DNA of 64,000 bases, from contig DELY01000016.1 in the NCBI GenBank assembly GCA_002354655.1, forward strand, positions 27,244 to 91,243, read 5' to 3'. Each line of letters starts with the position of its first letter. The first letter of the stretch is position 1. The position numbers and the translations under genes are program-made. The stretch comes from Pseudomonas sp. UBA2684 (GTDB lineage: Bacteria; Pseudomonadota; Gammaproteobacteria; Pseudomonadales; Pseudomonadaceae). The notes under the pieces were generated by a model. The model did no database searches. It was not told the origin of the DNA and saw nothing but the letters and a program-made list of their open reading frames with translations. Shown here one piece after another: positions 16,848 through 26,411 of this stretch.

Positions 16848-18542
16848 TCAGGTCAGCACCACCGGCTTGCTGGTCAGACCCGCCTGGTACACACACAACC
16901 GATTGCGGCCGCTACGCTTGGCTTCGTACAACGCACTGTCGGCGGCATGCAGCAAACCCTCGGCCTCCTCGCCGTCTTGCGGGAACATCGCCAAGCCCAG
17001 CGAGATGTTGATCGCACCCAACGCCTGCCCACCGTAATGCACCTGCAAACGCATCACCGCCTGGCGCAAGGCTTCGCAGCGCTCGACGGCATCGTCCAGG
17101 CCGATCTCCGGCATGATCAGGGCAAACTCCTCGCCCCCGTAGCGACAGGCCAGGTCGCTGGCGCGCACCTGGCGCTTCATTTCCAGGGCCAAGTGGCGCA
17201 GCACCAGGTCGCCGGCCTCATGGCCAAAACTGTCGTTAAAACGCTTGAAGTGATCAACATCCAGCAGCACCACGGCCAGGCTCGATTGGTTGCGCGAGGC
17301 ACGCAGCAACTCGCGACGCAGGCTTTCATCGAGGAAGCGGCGATTGTGCAGCCCGGTCAACGCGTCGATCACCGATTGCTTGCGCAGACTCTCGCGCAAC
17401 GACAGATTGGCCACCGCCAGCGACACCTGCTCGGCGAAAGTTTCCGCCAACTCCAGATCGACGCTCGGGGTGCCCCGCAAGGTCAGTACGCCCAGCGGCT
17501 CACCTTGCGCCATCAACGGCACACAGAGGTAGCCGGCATGCAGCAGTTCGTTGTGCTGCAAATGCGGACAGATCAACTCCTTGCGCGCGTCCACCACCTG
17601 ATGGCTTTGCCCACGGCGCAATGCCCAGCATTGATTCGGCTCGAACAACTCCAAGCCCGCCGGCCAATCGCACCAATGCGCCACCTCTTCGAGCACATCA
17701 TGGGACGGATGATAGAGAAACATGCAGCCCGCATTGCGGGGAAATAGCTGCTCGGCAAAACGCCCGATGATCATGAAGCACTCATCGAAGGCATTCACCG
17801 AATGCAACGCACCGGCCATGCGGCTGAGCAGGGATATCTCGCGGTTACGCAACTCCACACGCTGCATGCCATTGGCCAATTGCTCGCTGAGGCTCTGCAG
17901 CTGACGACGGCCCTCACGCCCCTCGTGCAACGCGCGGAAGGTGAAGTGAAAGAGCAGCGCAATCACCAACAAATCGAGCACCGCGACCAATATCAGGACG
18001 GCTCGGCTAAGCCCTTCGCGCCAGGCGATTTCCTGCTGCGACAGCAGCGAGTTCTGATTGGTCGCCTGTTGAATACTGTCCACCCGCGCGCGGATGCCGT
18101 CCATCAACTGCTTGCCCTTACCGCTGCTGATTCGCTCGCTAGCTGCCACCAGGCCCTGGTTGCGGCGAGTTTCGATGCTCGTGGTGAAGTAGTCGCGCTG
18201 CTCGTCGATCAGCGGCCGCAAGCTGTGCAGCACGAGCAACTGCTCGTCGTCCAGGCTCTGGCTGAGTGTCTGGTAGAGCCGATCAACATCGCCAAAACCC
18301 TGATACAGCGGGGTCAAATAATCCTCACGGCCAGTGATAACGAAGCCGCGCTGGCCGGTTTCGCCGTCCTTCAGCCCCGACAGCAGTTGCTGCAAGTGAC
18401 GACCGAGTTGCTCTTGGCGGTCATGTTCGATCAAGGCCGCATTGACCCAACGAGCGCCGAAAAACGGCACCAACATGTTCAACACGAGCATCAGGATGGC
18501 TATGACAAAACCAACTTTCAGGCCGGTGGCAGTTCTTATCAT
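16848..18542 (-). CDS. Membrane diguanylate cyclase (CHASE3-GAF-GGDEF)
   Basis: A 564-residue inner-membrane c-di-GMP synthase: TM1 (about 8-30), periplasmic CHASE3-like helical sensor (about 35-178), TM2 (about 180-202), GAF domain (about 245-380) and GGDEF domain (about 390-555). The active-site motif is intact (GGEEF, 469-473), and an RxxD inhibitory site (RASD, 460-463) lies five residues before it, so product feedback is expected. The GAF domain holds several Cys and His residues (C273, C291, C305, C325). It is a single gene, divergent from the YhhN gene, with no obvious operon partner. The signal is unknown. Confidence 0.9.
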   Translation of the reverse strand: MIRTATGLKVGFVIAILMLVLNMLVPFFGARWVNAALIEHDRQEQLGRHLQQLLSGLKDGETGQRGFVITGREDYLTPLYQGFGDVDRLYQTLSQSLDDEQLLVLHSLRPLIDEQRDYFTTSIETRRNQGLVAASERISSGKGKQLMDGIRARVDSIQQATNQNSLLSQQEIAWREGLSRAVLILVAVLDLLVIALLFHFTFRALHEGREGRRQLQSLSEQLANGMQRVELRNREISLLSRMAGALHSVNAFDECFMIIGRFAEQLFPRNAGCMFLYHPSHDVLEEVAHWCDWPAGLELFEPNQCWALRRGQSHQVVDARKELICPHLQHNELLHAGYLCVPLMAQGEPLGVLTLRGTPSVDLELAETFAEQVSLAVANLSLRESLRKQSVIDALTGLHNRRFLDESLRRELLRASRNQSSLAVVLLDVDHFKRFNDSFGHEAGDLVLRHLALEMKRQVRASDLACRYGGEEFALIMPEIGLDDAVERCEALRQAVMRLQVHYGGQALGAINISLGLAMFPQDGEEAEGLLHAADSALYEAKRSGRNRLCVYQAGLTSKPVVLT

Positions 18543-18599
18543 TAATCGCGATTCCTTGTATGAAGCCCTTCTAGCTTAACAAGCAATTGTAATGTCGCT

Positions 18600-18644
18600 G
18601 CATTTCGCAATAGCGGGCGGCACTCACACGGCGGCGCGAAATGC
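18600..18644. repeat. Inverted repeat between divergent genes
   Basis: GCATTTCGC (18600-18608) is repeated as its exact complement GCGAAATGC (18636-18644) across a 27-base GC-rich loop. It lies between the start regions of the cyclase and yhhN genes and could be an operator or cruciform. No protein family consensus was recognised. Confidence 0.45.
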
Positions 18645-18726
18645 TCCCGGCCCTGACGTTTAGCGCCTGGGCGTTAGCCACAAGCATGGCCATAGTGCCG
18701 CATCGATTCAGCCAAGGAGGCTGCAC

Positions 18727-19380
18727 ATGCGTTGGTTGAGCTTGGCATTGTTGGGCGCCGCAGTGTTTCTCTACGGCCGCGCCGCAGACTGGCCGCTGCT
18801 GAGCCTGGCCAGCAAGGGGCTGCCGATGTTGGCCTTGCTGTGCTGGCTACGCAGTGCGGCGCCTGGCGTGTACCGGCGCTGGATCGGCATCGGCCTGCTG
18901 TGTTCCTTGGCGGGCGACCTGCTGCTGGATTGGCCCGGCGACCTGTTCGTGTTCGGCCTTGGCGCGTTCCTGCTCGCTCATCTGGCGTATCTGCGCGCCT
19001 ACCTCAGCGATTGCCGGCGGCCGGCCTACGCCTTGCTGTTACTCGCGACGGGCATTGGCGGCGGCATGTTTGCCGTGCTGGCCAGCGGCGGTCTCGGGCC
19101 ACTGCTGATACCGGTGCTGCTGTACACCCTGGCCATCAGCGCGATGCTCTGGCGCGCGCTGGCCCGCGTTGCTAGCGCGGGGCTCGACGCGCACTCAAGC
19201 GGGCTGGCCGCCGGCGGTGCCGCGCTGTTCGTGCTGTCCGATAGCCTGATCGGCATCAACCGTTTTGTGGCGCCCTTCGCGGCGGCGCCTTACGCCATCA
19301 TCCTCAGTTACTGGCTCGGCCAATGGGCAATTGCCGCGTCGGCGCGACAGCGCCAGAGCAATCACACAACTGTTTCATAA
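18727..19380 (+). CDS. YhhN family membrane protein (lysoplasmalogenase-like)
   Basis: A 217-residue polytopic inner-membrane protein with about seven to eight hydrophobic helices. It shows YhhN/TMEM86 features: the SKGLPM segment near residue 30, LLCSLAGDLLLDWPG (about 57-71) and SDSLIGINRF (about 174-183), whose Asp residues are conserved in the family. Eukaryotic and some bacterial relatives hydrolyse the vinyl-ether bond of lysoplasmalogens, but the substrate in Pseudomonas, which normally lacks plasmalogens, is unclear. The start follows AAGGAGG at ideal spacing. It is monocistronic, divergent from the cyclase gene. Confidence 0.8.
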   Translation: MRWLSLALLGAAVFLYGRAADWPLLSLASKGLPMLALLCWLRSAAPGVYRRWIGIGLLCSLAGDLLLDWPGDLFVFGLGAFLLAHLAYLRAYLSDCRRPAYALLLLATGIGGGMFAVLASGGLGPLLIPVLLYTLAISAMLWRALARVASAGLDAHSSGLAAGGAALFVLSDSLIGINRFVAPFAAAPYAIILSYWLGQWAIAASARQRQSNHTTVS

Positions 19381-19449
19381 ACGCAACAGCAGAGCGTCAC
19401 TAAATCGGCTATAGCAAGTAGACAGAGTTCGACTTCGGGAGAAGAAGAC

Positions 19450-20022
19450 ATGGCTGTCCGCTGGCGTGAAGTTGCAACGATTGCAACGCTGGTTTGTTTG
19501 AGTGGCTGTGGCAGCCTGTTACCCAGTGAGCGCGCCGAGGTGCAGTCGCCCTTCAGCGACTACCTGGATGCGGAAATGCGCTATTCCCAGGCCATTCCCG
19601 GCGCGACCAGTCGTGCCGAGCTGTTCTCCCTGGGCTTCGACCCGCTGGCCGAAGGCAACGGCAAGATGCTTTCGTTTATCGACGTGCGCCTGATGTTCGT
19701 GCAACCGAACATCCCCATCAGCTACCTGCCGGACGGGCTGGTGCAATGCCTGGAAGCCAAGGATCGCTGCATTGGCTATGCCTTCGAGTTCACCAAGACC
19801 GACACCCAGCGAGTCGGCAGCTTCTGGGCCGACGTGTTCAATTTTCGCAAGCAGCGTGAATTGCAGGGCTGGGCCTTCCGCGCGGTGTTCGTGTTGGTCG
19901 ACGACACGCTGGTGCACAAGGTCAGCAACGGCGAGCCGAATATTCGCCGCTTCGAGGTCAAACGCAATCCCTTGGGGCCGCTGCAAGGCGCTGGCGAGTA
20001 CTTTTCCGACCAATTGAAGTAA
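19450..20022 (+). CDS. Hypothetical lipoprotein
   Basis: A 190-residue protein with a lipobox (LSGC, Cys20) after a short hydrophobic segment, so a lipoprotein. I do not recognise the domain. The body is mixed alpha/beta with a Cys pair in [14 protein letters not shown] (about 99-112) that could form a disulphide. The segment [20 protein letters not shown] is reminiscent of small outer-membrane assembly lipoproteins, but this is weak. The start at 19450 has GGAGAAG upstream. It lies 69 bases after yhhN and 170 before cmoA, and its own short transcript is likely. Confidence 0.75.
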   Translation: MAVRWREVATIATLVCLSGCGSLLPSERAEVQSPFSDYLDAEMRYSQAIPGATSRAELFSLGFDPLAEGNGKMLSFIDVRLMFVQPNIPISYLPDGLVQCLEAKDRCIGYAFEFTKTDTQRVGSFWADVFNFRKQRELQGWAFRAVFVLVDDTLVHKVSNGEPNIRRFEVKRNPLGPLQGAGEYFSDQLK

Positions 20023-20192
20023 GCCGCCGCACCTGGCTGCATGGGCAGGCCGCAAGCCCCCTGGCGCAGCAGGAGCGCTTGCGCGGCATCCGCGCCTTCT
20101 GCCCGGCGAGGGAGAAGGTCATAAGGCAGTCGTCGCTACGCGACTTTCACGCTAAAATTGCCGGCTTTTCTCGCCCCCTCTTGGTAACCGTC

Positions 20193-20936
20193 GTGAGCAA
20201 ACAACCCGACCGTCTCTTCGCTAAGCCACTGGCCCAGGTGCCGGACTTCGCCTTCAACGAGGACGTGGTGCGGGTGTTCCCGGACATGATCAAGCGCTCG
20301 GTGCCCGGCTATCCGACCATTGTCGAGAATATCGGCGTGCTGGCCAGTCAGTTCGCCCAGCCGCACAGCGTGCTGTATGACCTCGGCAGCTCGCTGGGCG
20401 CCGTGACCCAGGCCCTGCGCCGGCATGTGCAGATCGAGGATTGCCGGGTGATCGCCGTGGACAACTCCAGTGCCATGGTCGAGCGCTGCCGCGAATACCT
20501 GCATGCGCAGGACTCGATGTTTCAGGAGTTGCTGCCGGTCGAGGTGCTTGAGGCCGACATCCTGGCCCTGGACTTCCAGCCGACCTCGCTGGTGGCACTG
20601 AACTTCACCCTGCAATTCATCCAGCCCGAGCAGCGCCTGGCCCTGCTCAGGCGTATCCGCCAAGCCCTGCTGCCCGGTGGCGCGCTGATTCTCTCGGAGA
20701 AGCTGCGCTTCGAGGACAGCCAGCAACATGAGCTGCTTGGCGAGCTGCATATCGCCTTCAAGCGAGCCAACGGCTACAGCGAGCTGGAAATCGCCCAGAA
20801 GCGCAGCGCCATCGAAAAGGTCATGCTGCCGGACAGCCTCGAACAGCACCGCGAGCGCCTGCTCGCCGCGGGGTTCAGCAAGGTGGTGCCGTGGTTCCAG
20901 TGCCTTAACTTCGCCTCCTTGATTGCCCTGCCATGA
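20193..20936 (+). CDS. cmoA: Carboxy-SAM synthase CmoA
   Basis: Converts S-adenosylmethionine and prephenate to carboxy-SAM, the donor for the wobble-uridine modification cmo5U34. The product is 247 residues, exactly the E. coli length, when a GTG start at 20193 is used ([19 protein letters not shown]); the 38 codons upstream look non-coding. The SAM-binding motif [10 protein letters not shown] (about 60-69) and [10 protein letters not shown] (about 86-95) of the Rossmann methyltransferase fold are present. It overlaps cmoB by 4 bases (ATGA), so the two are translationally coupled and act in sequence. Confidence 0.93.
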   Translation: MSKQPDRLFAKPLAQVPDFAFNEDVVRVFPDMIKRSVPGYPTIVENIGVLASQFAQPHSVLYDLGSSLGAVTQALRRHVQIEDCRVIAVDNSSAMVERCREYLHAQDSMFQELLPVEVLEADILALDFQPTSLVALNFTLQFIQPEQRLALLRRIRQALLPGGALILSEKLRFEDSQQHELLGELHIAFKRANGYSELEIAQKRSAIEKVMLPDSLEQHRERLLAAGFSKVVPWFQCLNFASLIALP

Positions 20937-21901
20937 TTAGCCGCCTCGACCTCGACGCCCTGCAACAGCAACTGGCGGGCACTGCGCTGCAAGACTGGTC
21001 GGCGGGGCTGCCCGGCCAAATCGACGCCAAGCTGGCGACCGGCCATGGCGACCTGCAACGCTGGTATGGCGCGGTACAAGCCCTGCCGACACTCGACGTC
21101 GAACGCCTGGAGCTGCGGAAAAACTTCAGCTTCGACGGCGCGTGCGACGATGCCAGCCGCGCCGCCCTGACGACCGCGCTGCAAGGCCTGATCCCGTGGC
21201 GCAAAGGGCCGTTCGAGTTGTTTGGCGTGCACGTGGATACCGAGTGGCGCTCCGACTGGAAATGGCAACGCGTCGCACCCTACCTCGACCTGGCGGGCAA
21301 ACGCGTGCTGGATGTCGGCTGCGGCAACGGCTACTACATGTGGCGCATGCTCGGCGCCGGCGCCGACAGCGTGGTCGGCATCGACCCCAACTGGCTGTTC
21401 CTCTGCCAGTTCCTGGCGATGAAGAACTACTTGCCCGAGCTGCCGGCCTGGCACCTGCCTTTGGCCTTTGAGGAGTTACCGAGCAAGCTGCAAGGCTTCG
21501 ACACGGTGTTCTCTATGGGCGTGCTGTATCACCGCCGCTCGCCCATCGATCATTTGATTGATCTCAAGGATTGCCTGGTCAAGGACGGTGAACTGGTACT
21601 GGAAACCCTGGTGGTGGAAGGCGATGCGCAACAGGTGCTGGTGCCCGAAGACCGCTACGCACAAATGCGCAACGTCTGGTTTCTGCCCTCGGTGCCGGCG
21701 TTGGAGTTGTGGCTACGCCGCGCCGGCTTCGTCGACGTGCGCTGCGTGGATGTCAGCACCACCTCGGTGGACGAACAACGCTCGACCGAGTGGATGCGCT
21801 TTCAGTCGCTGCCCGAGTTCCTCGACCCGGCCGACCACAGCCGCACGATCGAAGGCCTGCCGGCACCCAGCCGCGCCGTATTGATTGCACGCAAGCCATA
21901 A
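20933..21901 (+). CDS. cmoB: tRNA U34 carboxymethyltransferase CmoB
   Basis: Transfers the carboxymethyl group from carboxy-SAM to 5-hydroxyuridine at position 34 of tRNAs, widening wobble decoding. The 322-residue product has an N-terminal helical region, [20 protein letters not shown] (about 86-105, typical of CmoB) and the Rossmann motif [15 protein letters not shown] (about 124-138). [16 protein letters not shown] is also characteristic. It follows cmoA with a 4-base overlap and ends at a dispersed palindrome before the convergent pdxJ. Confidence 0.94.
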   Translation: MISRLDLDALQQQLAGTALQDWSAGLPGQIDAKLATGHGDLQRWYGAVQALPTLDVERLELRKNFSFDGACDDASRAALTTALQGLIPWRKGPFELFGVHVDTEWRSDWKWQRVAPYLDLAGKRVLDVGCGNGYYMWRMLGAGADSVVGIDPNWLFLCQFLAMKNYLPELPAWHLPLAFEELPSKLQGFDTVFSMGVLYHRRSPIDHLIDLKDCLVKDGELVLETLVVEGDAQQVLVPEDRYAQMRNVWFLPSVPALELWLRRAGFVDVRCVDVSTTSVDEQRSTEWMRFQSLPEFLDPADHSRTIEGLPAPSRAVLIARKP

Positions 21902-21922
21902 ACCTTAATACATCACAGCTCC

Positions 21923-21991
21923 CGTAGGGTGGACATGCGCCAGCTTGTCCACCGGTTAAGGCGGAGAGGCCTGCGGCATGTCCGTCCTACG
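21923..21991. repeat. Dispersed palindrome, GTAGGGTGG family
   Basis: CGTAGGGTGGACATGC at the left pairs with GGCATGTCCGTCCTACG at the right. It fills the gap between the convergent cmoB and pdxJ genes. Related copies lie at 42.8, 50.5, 54.8, 55.7, 55.8 and 57.0 kb. Confidence 0.75.
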
Positions 21992-21993
21992 CA

Positions 21994-22740
21994 CTAACCG
22001 CGATTGGCCGCCGCGACTATCAGCTGCTTCATTTCCACCACCGCCTGCTTGAAGCCAACGAACAGCGCGTGGGCGACCAATGCGTGGCCGATGTTCAGCT
22101 CGTTGATTCCGGCAATCGCCGCTACCGGCTCGACGTTGTGGTAATGCAGGCCATGGCCGGCATTGACGATCAGGCCATGGGCCAGACCGCAGGCTACGCC
22201 GTCGCGAATCCGCGCCAGCTCACGCGCCGCTTCTTCCGGGCTATGGGCGTCGGCATAACGGCCGGTGTGCAGCTCGATGGCGGGGGCGCCGACCCGCTTG
22301 GAGGCGGCGATCTGCTGCTCGTCCGGGTCGATAAACAACGACACTTCGCAGCCGATCTGGCTCAAGCGCTGCACGGCGGCACGAATCCGCGCCTCCTGCC
22401 CGGCCACATCCAGGCCACCTTCAGTCGTAAGTTCCTGGCGGGTTTCCGGTACCAGGCAGACGTGTTCGGGGCGGATGCTTTCGGCGAAGGCGAGCATCTC
22501 TTCGGTGACGCCCATCTCGAAGTTCATCCGCGTTTGCATGACCTCCTTGAGCAGGCGCACGTCACGCTCCTGAATGTGCCGGCGGTCTTCGCGCAGGTGC
22601 ACGGTGATGCCGTCGGCGCCGGCTTCTTCGGCATCCAGCGCGGCCTTCACCGGGTCGGGATAGCGGGTGCCACGGGCCTGGCGCAGGGTCGCCACATGGT
22701 CGATGTTCACACCCAGCAGAATACGATTGGCATCAGTCAC
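21994..22740 (-). CDS. pdxJ: Pyridoxine 5'-phosphate synthase PdxJ
   Basis: Condenses 3-amino-1-hydroxyacetone phosphate with deoxyxylulose 5-phosphate to give pyridoxine 5'-phosphate. The product is 248 residues, the normal length, with family motifs [18 protein letters not shown] (about 8-25), [14 protein letters not shown] (about 43-56) and the C-terminal GHGLHYHN. It overlaps recO by 8 bases and is the last gene of the minus-strand lepA-lepB-rnc-era-recO-pdxJ block, an order conserved in many gammaproteobacteria. Confidence 0.97.
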   Translation of the reverse strand: MTDANRILLGVNIDHVATLRQARGTRYPDPVKAALDAEEAGADGITVHLREDRRHIQERDVRLLKEVMQTRMNFEMGVTEEMLAFAESIRPEHVCLVPETRQELTTEGGLDVAGQEARIRAAVQRLSQIGCEVSLFIDPDEQQIAASKRVGAPAIELHTGRYADAHSPEEAARELARIRDGVACGLAHGLIVNAGHGLHYHNVEPVAAIAGINELNIGHALVAHALFVGFKQAVVEMKQLIVAAANRG

Positions 22741-23425
22741 GGGTCGGCTCCTTGAGCGTCATAAACAGTTCGCGGCTGACCAGCGGTCGACCGCCTAAAT
22801 GGGGCGCCAGGGCTTGGCGCATCAGACGTTTGGCAGCCGCCAGGGCGCCCGGCGCAGTCCAATCGGCTTCGGCCATGGCCAGCAACTCGGCACCTTGAAA
22901 CACGCCAGGTTGTAGCTGACCAACAGGCTCCAGCCCGGCATCGGCACGCAGTCGGTACAAACCGCTCACCGCGATTGGCTGGCCGCGCACGTCCCTGTCG
23001 AGGGCAAAACCATAGCCCAGCTCATCCAACAAGCGCCATTCGAATGCGCGCAGCAAGGGCTCCAGCGCACGCCCTTGGGCCAGCGCCAGAACCGTCATGG
23101 CATAGTGTTCGAACATCGCCGGGTGCGGGTCTTCCGCCGGCAACAGACGGATCAGCAGTTCATTCAGGTAGAGGCCGCTAAACAGCGCTTCACCGCTGAG
23201 CAGGTTGGGGATACCGGCAGCTTCCAGGCGAGCGACGTTCTTCAGGTCGCTGCGCCCGCGAAACTCGACATCCAGCGGCACGAACGGCCGCGCCAAGGTA
23301 CCCGCCCTGCCCCGTGCACCGCGTAGCACGGCACGCAGGCGCCCTTGGGGCGTGAGGAAATCCACCAATGCACTGCTCTCGCGGTATGCGCGACTGTGCA
23401 AAACATAGGCAGGCTGAGCGGTCAT
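22733..23425 (-). CDS. recO: DNA repair protein RecO
   Basis: RecFOR-pathway mediator that loads RecA onto SSB-coated DNA and anneals single strands. The 230-residue product has the N-terminal OB-fold ([20 protein letters not shown], about 5-24), followed by the helical RecO C-domain ([18 protein letters not shown], about 86-103). It lacks the zinc cysteines, as do most proteobacterial RecO. It lies between era (61 bases upstream, with a small hairpin between) and pdxJ (8-base overlap). Confidence 0.95.
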   Translation of the reverse strand: MTAQPAYVLHSRAYRESSALVDFLTPQGRLRAVLRGARGRAGTLARPFVPLDVEFRGRSDLKNVARLEAAGIPNLLSGEALFSGLYLNELLIRLLPAEDPHPAMFEHYAMTVLALAQGRALEPLLRAFEWRLLDELGYGFALDRDVRGQPIAVSGLYRLRADAGLEPVGQLQPGVFQGAELLAMAEADWTAPGALAAAKRLMRQALAPHLGGRPLVSRELFMTLKEPTRD

Positions 23426-23442
23426 GGCGTTAGGCTACTGAA

Positions 23443-23471
23443 TAGGGCGGGCCGGGCGGCGATCCGCCCTA
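23443..23471. repeat. Short palindrome between era and recO
   Basis: TAGGGCGG (23443-23450) is complementary to CCGCCCTA (23464-23471) with a 13-base loop. It looks like a short relative of the GTAGGGCGG-type dispersed palindromes and would form a hairpin in the era-recO transcript. No T tract follows, so it need not terminate. Confidence 0.5.
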
Positions 23472-23486
23472 CGCATCGAACAGCGG

Positions 23487-24389
23487 TTAAATGTTGTCGT
23501 AGCCCAAGGAACGCAAGGCGCGCTCGTCGTCCGACCAACCGCCTTTGACCTTGACCCACAGGTTGAGCATGACCTTGGAGTCGAACATCACTTCCATGTC
23601 CTTGCGCGCCTCCTGGCCGATACGCTTGAGCCGCTCGCCCTTGTCGCCGATGATGATTTTCTTTTGCCCGTCACGCTCGACCAGAATCAGCGCGTGAATA
23701 TGCAGGATGCGCCCGTCGCGCTTGAACTCCTCGATCTCCACGGCGATCTGGTACGGCAACTCGGCACCCAGCTGGCGCATGATCTTCTCGCGCACCAATT
23801 CGGCGGCGAAGAAGCGGCTGGAGCGATCAGTAACCTGGTCTTCCGGGAAGAAGTGCACGCCCTCGGGCAGACGTTCGCCGACCAGCTTTTCCAGGGTGTC
23901 GAGGTTATGCCCATGCTGAGCGGAAACCGGGACGATCTCGGCATTCGGCAACTGGGTTGCCAGCCACTCCAGGTGCGACATCAGCTCGGTTTTGTCTTCG
24001 ATGCGATCGGTTTTGTTGATCGCCAGAATCACTGGGCCCTGCACGTACTGCACACGTTCGAGAACCATCTGGTCCTCGTCGGTCCAGCGGGTACGGTCGA
24101 CCACAAAAATCACCACATCGACGTCTTTCAGGGCCGACGAGGCATTCTTGTTCATAAAACGATTGAGGGCTTTCTCGTTGTTCTTGTGCAGACCGGGCGT
24201 ATCCACGTAGATCGCCTGCACCTCACCCTCGGTCTTGATCCCGAGCATGTTGTGCCGAGTGGTCTGCGGCTTGCGCGAGGTGATCGCCAGCTTTTGCCCG
24301 AGGATGTGGTTGAGCAGCGTCGACTTGCCCACGTTGGGCCGGCCGACGATGGCGACATAGCCACAGCGTGTTGCAGGTGAATCAGTCAT
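23487..24389 (-). CDS. era: GTPase Era
   Basis: Essential GTPase that binds the 3' end of 16S rRNA and helps 30S assembly. The 300-residue product has G1 GRPNVGKS (16-23), G3 DTPGLH, G4 NKTDRIED and a C-terminal KH domain ([20 protein letters not shown]). The start at 24389 ([10 protein letters not shown]) is preferred over one 8 codons upstream. It overlaps the rnc end by 8 bases, the usual rnc-era coupling. Confidence 0.96.
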   Translation of the reverse strand: MTDSPATRCGYVAIVGRPNVGKSTLLNHILGQKLAITSRKPQTTRHNMLGIKTEGEVQAIYVDTPGLHKNNEKALNRFMNKNASSALKDVDVVIFVVDRTRWTDEDQMVLERVQYVQGPVILAINKTDRIEDKTELMSHLEWLATQLPNAEIVPVSAQHGHNLDTLEKLVGERLPEGVHFFPEDQVTDRSSRFFAAELVREKIMRQLGAELPYQIAVEIEEFKRDGRILHIHALILVERDGQKKIIIGDKGERLKRIGQEARKDMEVMFDSKVMLNLWVKVKGGWSDDERALRSLGYDNI

Positions 24390-25071
24390 GGCCGTTCTCC
24401 ACACCCAGCGCAATCAAGGCAGCGGCCGCAGCAACCTGTTCGGCAATGCGGCGGCTGGCCCCTTGGCCCAAGGTTTTGTCATTCAATAAAGTAACCTGAC
24501 ACTCGACGATGAATGTCCGGCAATGCGGATCGCCCTGAATATCCACCACGTCGTAACGCGGCAGATCGCAGGCACGCGACTGCAGAAACTCCTGCAAGCG
24601 GGTTTTCGGGTCCTTGTTGGTATCGACCAGGGTCAAGCCATCCAGTTCATTGGTCAACCAGGCCAGCACCCGCTCACGCGCCGCATCCATACCGGCATCC
24701 AGGTAAATCGCCCCGATCAGGGCCTCCAAAGCGTCGGCAAGAATCGACTCGCGGCGAAAACCGCCACTCTTCAACTCACCCGAACCGAGACGCAGGTATT
24801 CACCCAGGTCGAAACCACGCGCCAGCACCGCCAGGGTCTCGCCCTTGACCAGGCGTGCGCGCAAACGCGACAGCTGACCTTCGCGCGCCTGCGGGAAGCG
24901 CTCGAACAGCGCCTCGCCGGCAACGAAGTTGAGGATGGCATCGCCAAGGAACTCCAGACGCTCGTTGTTGCGCCCGGCAAAGCTGCGGTGAGTGAGCGCC
25001 AGGACCATCAGGTCCTGGTCTTGGAAGGTATAACCGAGCTGACGCTCGAGACGGACTAACGAAGAACTCAC
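24382..25071 (-). CDS. rnc: Ribonuclease III
   Basis: Double-strand-specific endoribonuclease for rRNA and mRNA processing. The 229-residue product carries the RNase III signature [12 protein letters not shown] (36-47), a second acidic patch [13 protein letters not shown] (about 113-125), and a C-terminal double-stranded RNA-binding domain (about 155-225). It overlaps the DUF4845 gene upstream by 4 bases and era downstream by 8, so all three are co-translated. Confidence 0.97.
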   Translation of the reverse strand: MSSSLVRLERQLGYTFQDQDLMVLALTHRSFAGRNNERLEFLGDAILNFVAGEALFERFPQAREGQLSRLRARLVKGETLAVLARGFDLGEYLRLGSGELKSGGFRRESILADALEALIGAIYLDAGMDAARERVLAWLTNELDGLTLVDTNKDPKTRLQEFLQSRACDLPRYDVVDIQGDPHCRTFIVECQVTLLNDKTLGQGASRRIAEQVAAAAALIALGVENGHD

Positions 25072-25445
25072 GGCATGCGCACGCGGAATTCTTTATCGAA
25101 ATGCACCACCAGATCGAGGTTCTCGATCAGCGGCTCACGTTTTTCGTACTTCAGGTGGGCGAGAAACTCATTGTTCTCGATCGTCACCTTGAGTGCATCT
25201 TCCAGCTTCAGATCGCGAATACTGTTGACCTGCATGCCCTTGCTGACATGGCTGTAGAAATCGCCAACGGTACGAATATCCGAGGCTTTATCGGTTTCCA
25301 CCGAGGTAATGATTTTCTCCATCGACATATAGTCGAGGTAATGCGGCAACACTTTGAATGCCGTGCTGGCGAAGAACGCCACGACCGCCAGTACTACCAG
25401 CCAGCTCAGTATCGACAAGCCTTTTTGCGAGCGCGCAAATGTCAT
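25068..25445 (-). CDS. DUF4845 single-span membrane protein
   Basis: A 125-residue protein with one N-terminal membrane segment (about 9-31, [20 protein letters not shown]) and a periplasmic domain. It matches the DUF4845 protein that sits between lepB and rnc across Pseudomonas (PA0769 in PAO1). The ATG at 25445 follows GGGGACAAAC. The neighbouring signal peptidase suggests a link to secretion or membrane protein processing, but no function is established. Confidence 0.85.
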   Translation of the reverse strand: MTFARSQKGLSILSWLVVLAVVAFFASTAFKVLPHYLDYMSMEKIITSVETDKASDIRTVGDFYSHVSKGMQVNSIRDLKLEDALKVTIENNEFLAHLKYEKREPLIENLDLVVHFDKEFRVRMP

Positions 25446-25551
25446 GTTTGTCCCCAAAGTTCGACGTTGTGTGAAAGCCTGAAAGGCTCAAGACAAGACT
25501 ATATATAGCGTGCGGCGCCGTATTGAACAGCGCCGCAAAATACTCAGAACG

Positions 25552-26406
25552 TCAGTGAATCAGGCCGACGCGGGAGAAGTTCGGCAGATTGCGCAGCTTC
25601 GGATCTGGCCAGCTCATCCACACGGCAAAGGCTTTGCCGACGATGTTCTTGTCCGGCACCATGCCCAGCAAGGGTTTGGCGATGGCCGGATCGTTCCAGT
25701 AACGGCTGTCGTTGGAGTTGTCGCGGTTGTCGCCCATCATGAAGTAATGCCCTTGCGGCACCACCCATTCACGCCCCGGCTCAACCCGATAACGGTTCAT
25801 TTCCTTGCGGATCTGGTGCTCGGCTTCACCCAGTTGCTCTTCATACAACACCGCACTGCCAAGGCTGCCCGGCTCTTCGCCGATCAACTGCTGGGCAACC
25901 GGGCGATCATTGATGAACAGCTGTTTGTCCGTGCTGTAGCGAATGCGGTCGCCGGCCAAGCCAACCACACGCTTGATGTAGTTGATATTCGGGTCGCTCG
26001 GGTAGCGGAACACCATGACATCGCCACGCTGCGGATCACCGACTTCGATGACTTTGCTGTCGAGCACCGGCAGGCGAATGCCATAGGCAAACTTGTTGAC
26101 CAGAATAAAATCGCCCACTTCCAGGGTCGGCTTCATCGAACCCGATGGAATCTGGAACGGCTCGACCAGGAAAGACCGCAACACCAGCACGATCGCCAGC
26201 ACCGGGAAGAACGATTTACCGTACTCCACCAGCAGCGGTTCCTTGTTCAGCCGATCGACCACCACCTCGTCAGGCTCGCTGACCTGGCCGTGGTAGGTGG
26301 CGATGGCCGCACGCCGACGCGGGGCGAGAAAAATCAGGTCGAACAACGCCAGCGCGCCACACACGGCGACGGCGATGACCAGCAACAGCGGGAAATTTAG
26401 TGACAT
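25552..26406 (-). CDS. lepB: Signal peptidase I
   Basis: Removes signal peptides from exported proteins at the outer face of the inner membrane. The 284-residue product has two N-terminal membrane segments (about 2-27 and 64-82), the catalytic Ser90 in IPSGSMKPTL and the general-base Lys145 in YIKRVVGLAGD, and the distal GDNRDNSNDSRYWN box. It follows lepA by only 5 bases, the classic lepA-lepB operon. Confidence 0.97.
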   Translation of the reverse strand: MSLNFPLLLVIAVAVCGALALFDLIFLAPRRRAAIATYHGQVSEPDEVVVDRLNKEPLLVEYGKSFFPVLAIVLVLRSFLVEPFQIPSGSMKPTLEVGDFILVNKFAYGIRLPVLDSKVIEVGDPQRGDVMVFRYPSDPNINYIKRVVGLAGDRIRYSTDKQLFINDRPVAQQLIGEEPGSLGSAVLYEEQLGEAEHQIRKEMNRYRVEPGREWVVPQGHYFMMGDNRDNSNDSRYWNDPAIAKPLLGMVPDKNIVGKAFAVWMSWPDPKLRNLPNFSRVGLIH

Positions 26407-26411
26407 AGGAC

